Source: Streptomyces purpureus
Lineage (GTDB): Bacteria; Actinomycetota; Actinomycetes; Streptomycetales; Streptomycetaceae
DNA length: 64,000 nt
Assembly: GCF_014648195.1 (NCBI RefSeq)
Contig: NZ_BMQQ01000001.1
Coordinates: forward strand, 542,750-606,749
Direction: 5' to 3'
Every line of letters begins with the position of its first letter. Position 1 is the first letter of the stretch. A program made the position numbers and the translations under genes. Below, piece by piece: positions 61,707 through 64,000 of this stretch. The notes beneath the pieces were generated by a model, which made no database searches, was not told where the DNA came from, and saw only the letters and a program-made list of their open reading frames with translations.

Positions 61707-63091
61707 GGCGTTGTGCTCCGTTCCCGTGCCGCCGTCGAGGTGGGGTGAACGCGGGTGATGGCGGCCCGCCCCACGGTGCTTCGGGACAGTTCGGCCGCCC
61801 GCCGCACCAGCGCCTGACCGTCCCAGCCGACGGGCCGCCCTGACCACAGGCGCAGGCGCCCGCCGACGAACACGGCCGCGATCTGGTCGCGGTTGCCTCG
61901 CCGTACCAGCTCCCAGGGCAGGTCCCAGGAGAGCGCGACCTCGGGGTGGGTGATGTCGACGAGGAGGAAGTCGGCGGCCAGACCCTCGGCGATGGTGCCG
62001 GTCCGCGCGCCGAGGCCGACCGCGTCCGCACCGCCGCGTGTGGCGTGCTCCAGCCAGGTCCAGCCGGCGCCGCAGGACGAGTCGCCGGTGGCGAGCCCGT
62101 AGGCGAGGCGCTGGGCGAACTCCGCCGCGTCGGCGAGCCGGAACCCGTCGCCCCGGGTCCCGTCGGTGCCGAGCCCGAAGCGGACGCCCCGCTCGGCCAT
62201 GGTGATGGCGGGGGCGACGGCGTTGCCCTTCCAGGCGCTGGCGACCGGGTTGTAGCTGACCGCGGTCCCGGTGTCGGCGAGCAGGGTGAGCTCGCGCGGC
62301 GTGAGGAGGGTGGCGTGGGCCGCGAGCAGCTGGGGGCCGAGCGCGCCGATGGTGTGCAGGTGTTCCAGGGGCCGCAGTCCGTGACGTACGAGGGAGCGTT
62401 CGACACCGGCGAGGTGTTCGTTCAGGTGGATCTGGACGACGGCACCGGCCTCGGCGGCGAGGCGGGCCGTGTCCGTGAGGGTCGCCTCGGTGGCCGCTTC
62501 GGGGACGGAGACGGCGAGGGAGGGGTGGATGAGCGGGTCGTCGCCGTAGCGCGCGAGATGCTTCTCGGCGCTGTCCATGACGGACGGGTTCTCCCCGTCG
62601 GCGTCGTTGCAGACGAGGCCGAGGACGCAGCGGATGCCCGCGTCGCGCGCGGCGGACGCCACCACCTCGACGTCGACACCGGCGCGGGTCCCGGCGTCCG
62701 TGACGGTGGTGAAACCGCCGCGCAGGGCCTCGAACGCGGCCAACTTCGCCGCCACGTACGCCGATTCCTCGTCCAGCGCGCCTTCCAGCGGCACCCACAC
62801 CCGCCGGAAGATCTCCGACGGCTCCCCGAAGGCGAGCGCGGAACCGAAGCTCTGCGTGAGGTGGTGGTGGGCGTCGACGAAGCCGGGCATCAGGAGGTGG
62901 CCGGGCAGACGTACGGGGTCGAGATGCGGATGGGTCCGTATCAGCTCCTCGGCGGGTCCCACGGCGTCGAAGGAGCCGCCGGAGACGACGACCGCGTGGC
63001 CGTCGGCGGGGCCTTCGGGCAGCAGGACGGCGTCGGGTACGAGGAGGAAGGGGCTCGGGCCGTCGAGAAGATCGGGGGTGAGCTGGGTCAT
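61703..63091 (-). CDS. Atz/Trz-type amidohydrolase, probable purine-like deaminase
   Basis: The protein has 462 residues. Metal ligands are visible in PGFVDAHHHLTQSFG, VQIHLNEHLAG, LLAAHATLLTP and GLGTDGTRGDG, the subtype III amidohydrolase set. The group contains guanine, 8-oxoguanine, isoguanine and triazine deaminases. Co-translation with a nucleobase permease (ATGA) makes a purine or related heterocycle the likely substrate; the exact one is unknown. The ATG overlaps the permease stop, and the gene in turn overlaps tauE. Confidence 0.88.
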   Translation of the reverse strand: MTQLTPDLLDGPSPFLLVPDAVLLPEGPADGHAVVVSGGSFDAVGPAEELIRTHPHLDPVRLPGHLLMPGFVDAHHHLTQSFGSALAFGEPSEIFRRVWVPLEGALDEESAYVAAKLAAFEALRGGFTTVTDAGTRAGVDVEVVASAARDAGIRCVLGLVCNDADGENPSVMDSAEKHLARYGDDPLIHPSLAVSVPEAATEATLTDTARLAAEAGAVVQIHLNEHLAGVERSLVRHGLRPLEHLHTIGALGPQLLAAHATLLTPRELTLLADTGTAVSYNPVASAWKGNAVAPAITMAERGVRFGLGTDGTRGDGFRLADAAEFAQRLAYGLATGDSSCGAGWTWLEHATRGGADAVGLGARTGTIAEGLAADFLLVDITHPEVALSWDLPWELVRRGNRDQIAAVFVGGRLRLWSGRPVGWDGQALVRRAAELSRSTVGRAAITRVHPTSTAARERSTTP

Positions 63092-64000
63092 CGGTCGCTT
63101 TCCGTGCGGGCGGTGGCCAGGCGGGCGACGACGCCCGGCCTGACGTGGTGGAAGAGGATGTTGAGGACCGCGGCGACGACCGCCCCGACGGCGACGCCGC
63201 TTTCGAGGAGGATGCGGACGTTGGGCGGAAAGCCGCCGTACACGCCGGGAACGAGGATGGGCAGCAGGCCGAGCGCGAGGGCGACGGCGCAGATGAAGGT
63301 GCTGGTGTGCTTGTCGAGGTCGGAGCGGCCGAGCATCTGCACGCCGAGGACGGTGATCACGGCGAAGACGACCATCGCGGTGCCGCCGACGACCGCGGAC
63401 GGGATGACGCTGACCGCGCGGGTGACGGGCGCGAGGAAGCCGATCGCGACGAGGACGACGCCGGCCGCGGCGGTCACGTACCGGCTCCGTACGCCCGTGA
63501 CGCGGACGATGCCGATGTTCTCGCCGCTGGTGACCATGAGCGGCAGTCCGAAGAATCCGCCGAAGAGTGAGGTGAGCGCGTCGCCGCGGACGGTCTTGGG
63601 GACGTCGGTGCGCTGGTCGATGTCCTTGCCGACGGCCTCGGCGTTGATCACGGTCTGGCCGGTGGCCTCCGCCATGGAGGCGAGGCTGTAGAGCATCAGC
63701 GGCAGCGCGGCGACCAGGTTGAACTCCGGCGAGCCGAACGGCATCAGCTGCGGCACGGTGAACAGACCGCCGTCGCCGGCGCGGCCGAGGTCCATGGCGC
63801 CGAGGAGCGCCGCGAGCCCGGTGCCGGCGAGGAGCCCGAGCATCACGGCGAGCTGGCGCAGGATGCCGCTGAAGATCAGGTAGAAGACGACGGTGAAGCC
63901 GATGGTGGCCATGCCCAGACCGAGGGCGGTGGGGTCGGCGAAGCCGGGCTGGCCCGGGCGGCCGGTGACGAGGACCGCGCCGACCTTCACCAGGTTGACG
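63088..64000 (-). CDS. Nucleobase:cation symporter-2 (xanthine/uracil) permease, 5' end beyond window
   Basis: About 303 C-terminal residues are visible, with several hydrophobic helices. AEATGQTVINAEAVGKDID, SLFGGFFGLPLMVTSGENIGIVRVTGVRSRYVTAAAGVVLVAIGFL and PSAVVGGTAMVVFAVITVLGVQML are NCS2 signatures. In NCS2 proteins the Asn of TSGENIG and the upstream Glu contact the base. It likely imports the substrate of the amidohydrolase that follows. The start and first helices are outside the window. Confidence 0.9.
   Translation of the reverse strand, partial: VNLVKVGAVLVTGRPGQPGFADPTALGLGMATIGFTVVFYLIFSGILRQLAVMLGLLAGTGLAALLGAMDLGRAGDGGLFTVPQLMPFGSPEFNLVAALPLMLYSLASMAEATGQTVINAEAVGKDIDQRTDVPKTVRGDALTSLFGGFFGLPLMVTSGENIGIVRVTGVRSRYVTAAAGVVLVAIGFLAPVTRAVSVIPSAVVGGTAMVVFAVITVLGVQMLGRSDLDKHTSTFICAVALALGLLPILVPGVYGGFPPNVRILLESGVAVGAVVAAVLNILFHHVRPGVVARLATARTESDR

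Overview
The window is about 70% or more G+C, with short intergenic gaps and 4-nt ATGA/GTGA overlaps inside operons. It carries families typical of Streptomyces: an hsp18/RheA heat-shock pair, a long-form GAPDH, a RsbW/STAS pair, and Tat-exported phospholipase C and hydrolases. It reads as chromosomal sequence from a Streptomyces or close relative, probably an accessory or arm-proximal part. I see no rRNA, tRNA, CRISPR array, insertion sequence, prophage or origin.

Layout. 1-5.7 kb: a VOC protein (cut by the edge), a phosphodiester glycosidase, a phosphocholine-specific phospholipase C, then a zinc-starvation pair (cysteine-free L32 plus a COG0523/CobW GTPase) under a promoter holding a Zur-like palindrome. 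6.0-10.8 kb: a divergent four-gene operon (Y4yA-type PLP enzyme, cysteine synthase-rhodanese fusion, class V aminotransferase, methyltransferase) that looks like an unassigned amino-acid-derived pathway. 10.8-18.4 kb: two facing gene remnants, a hypothetical protein coupled to a DUF3048 lipoprotein, a CAP-domain protein, a membrane protein, a small luciferase-family protein, DUF2267, and hsp18/rheA with two textbook operators. 18.4-23.8 kb: a metal region with a znuABC-type importer (second Zur-like palindrome), a PacL-like DUF1490 protein and a P1B-ATPase. 24.8-32.2 kb: five genes joined by 4-nt overlaps (PaaK-like ligase, MFS exporter, tandem GNAT, LuxE-like acyl-protein synthetase, LuxC-PaaK fusion), closed by a convergent TetR gene.

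32.8-47.7 kb: a secreted metal-hydrolase/discoidin protein, a basic coiled-coil protein, a class C serine hydrolase, an orphan 1543-aa protein, a large secreted alpha/beta hydrolase with Calx-beta-like repeats, a beta-propeller phytase and a Tat-exported hydrolase. 47.8-53.3 kb: a DoxX-like/AraC remnant pair, GAPDH, and a xylose-type ABC operon. 53.4-64 kb: a RsbW-like protein with a degenerate N box, a STAS protein, an MHS-type MFS, a two-TM ion channel, a small membrane protein, a dienelactone hydrolase, a poly-gamma-glutamate hydrolase, a LacI regulator, and a permease-amidohydrolase-TauE operon running off the right edge.

The best candidate for an undescribed system is the LuxC/LuxE/PaaK operon at 24764-32199. 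It holds three separate carboxylate-activating modules, one aldehyde-forming reductase, an N-acyltransferase and an exporter, but no luciferase. The second candidate is the PLP operon at 6016-10813, which lies back to back with a zinc-starvation operon. No product can be assigned to either from sequence alone.
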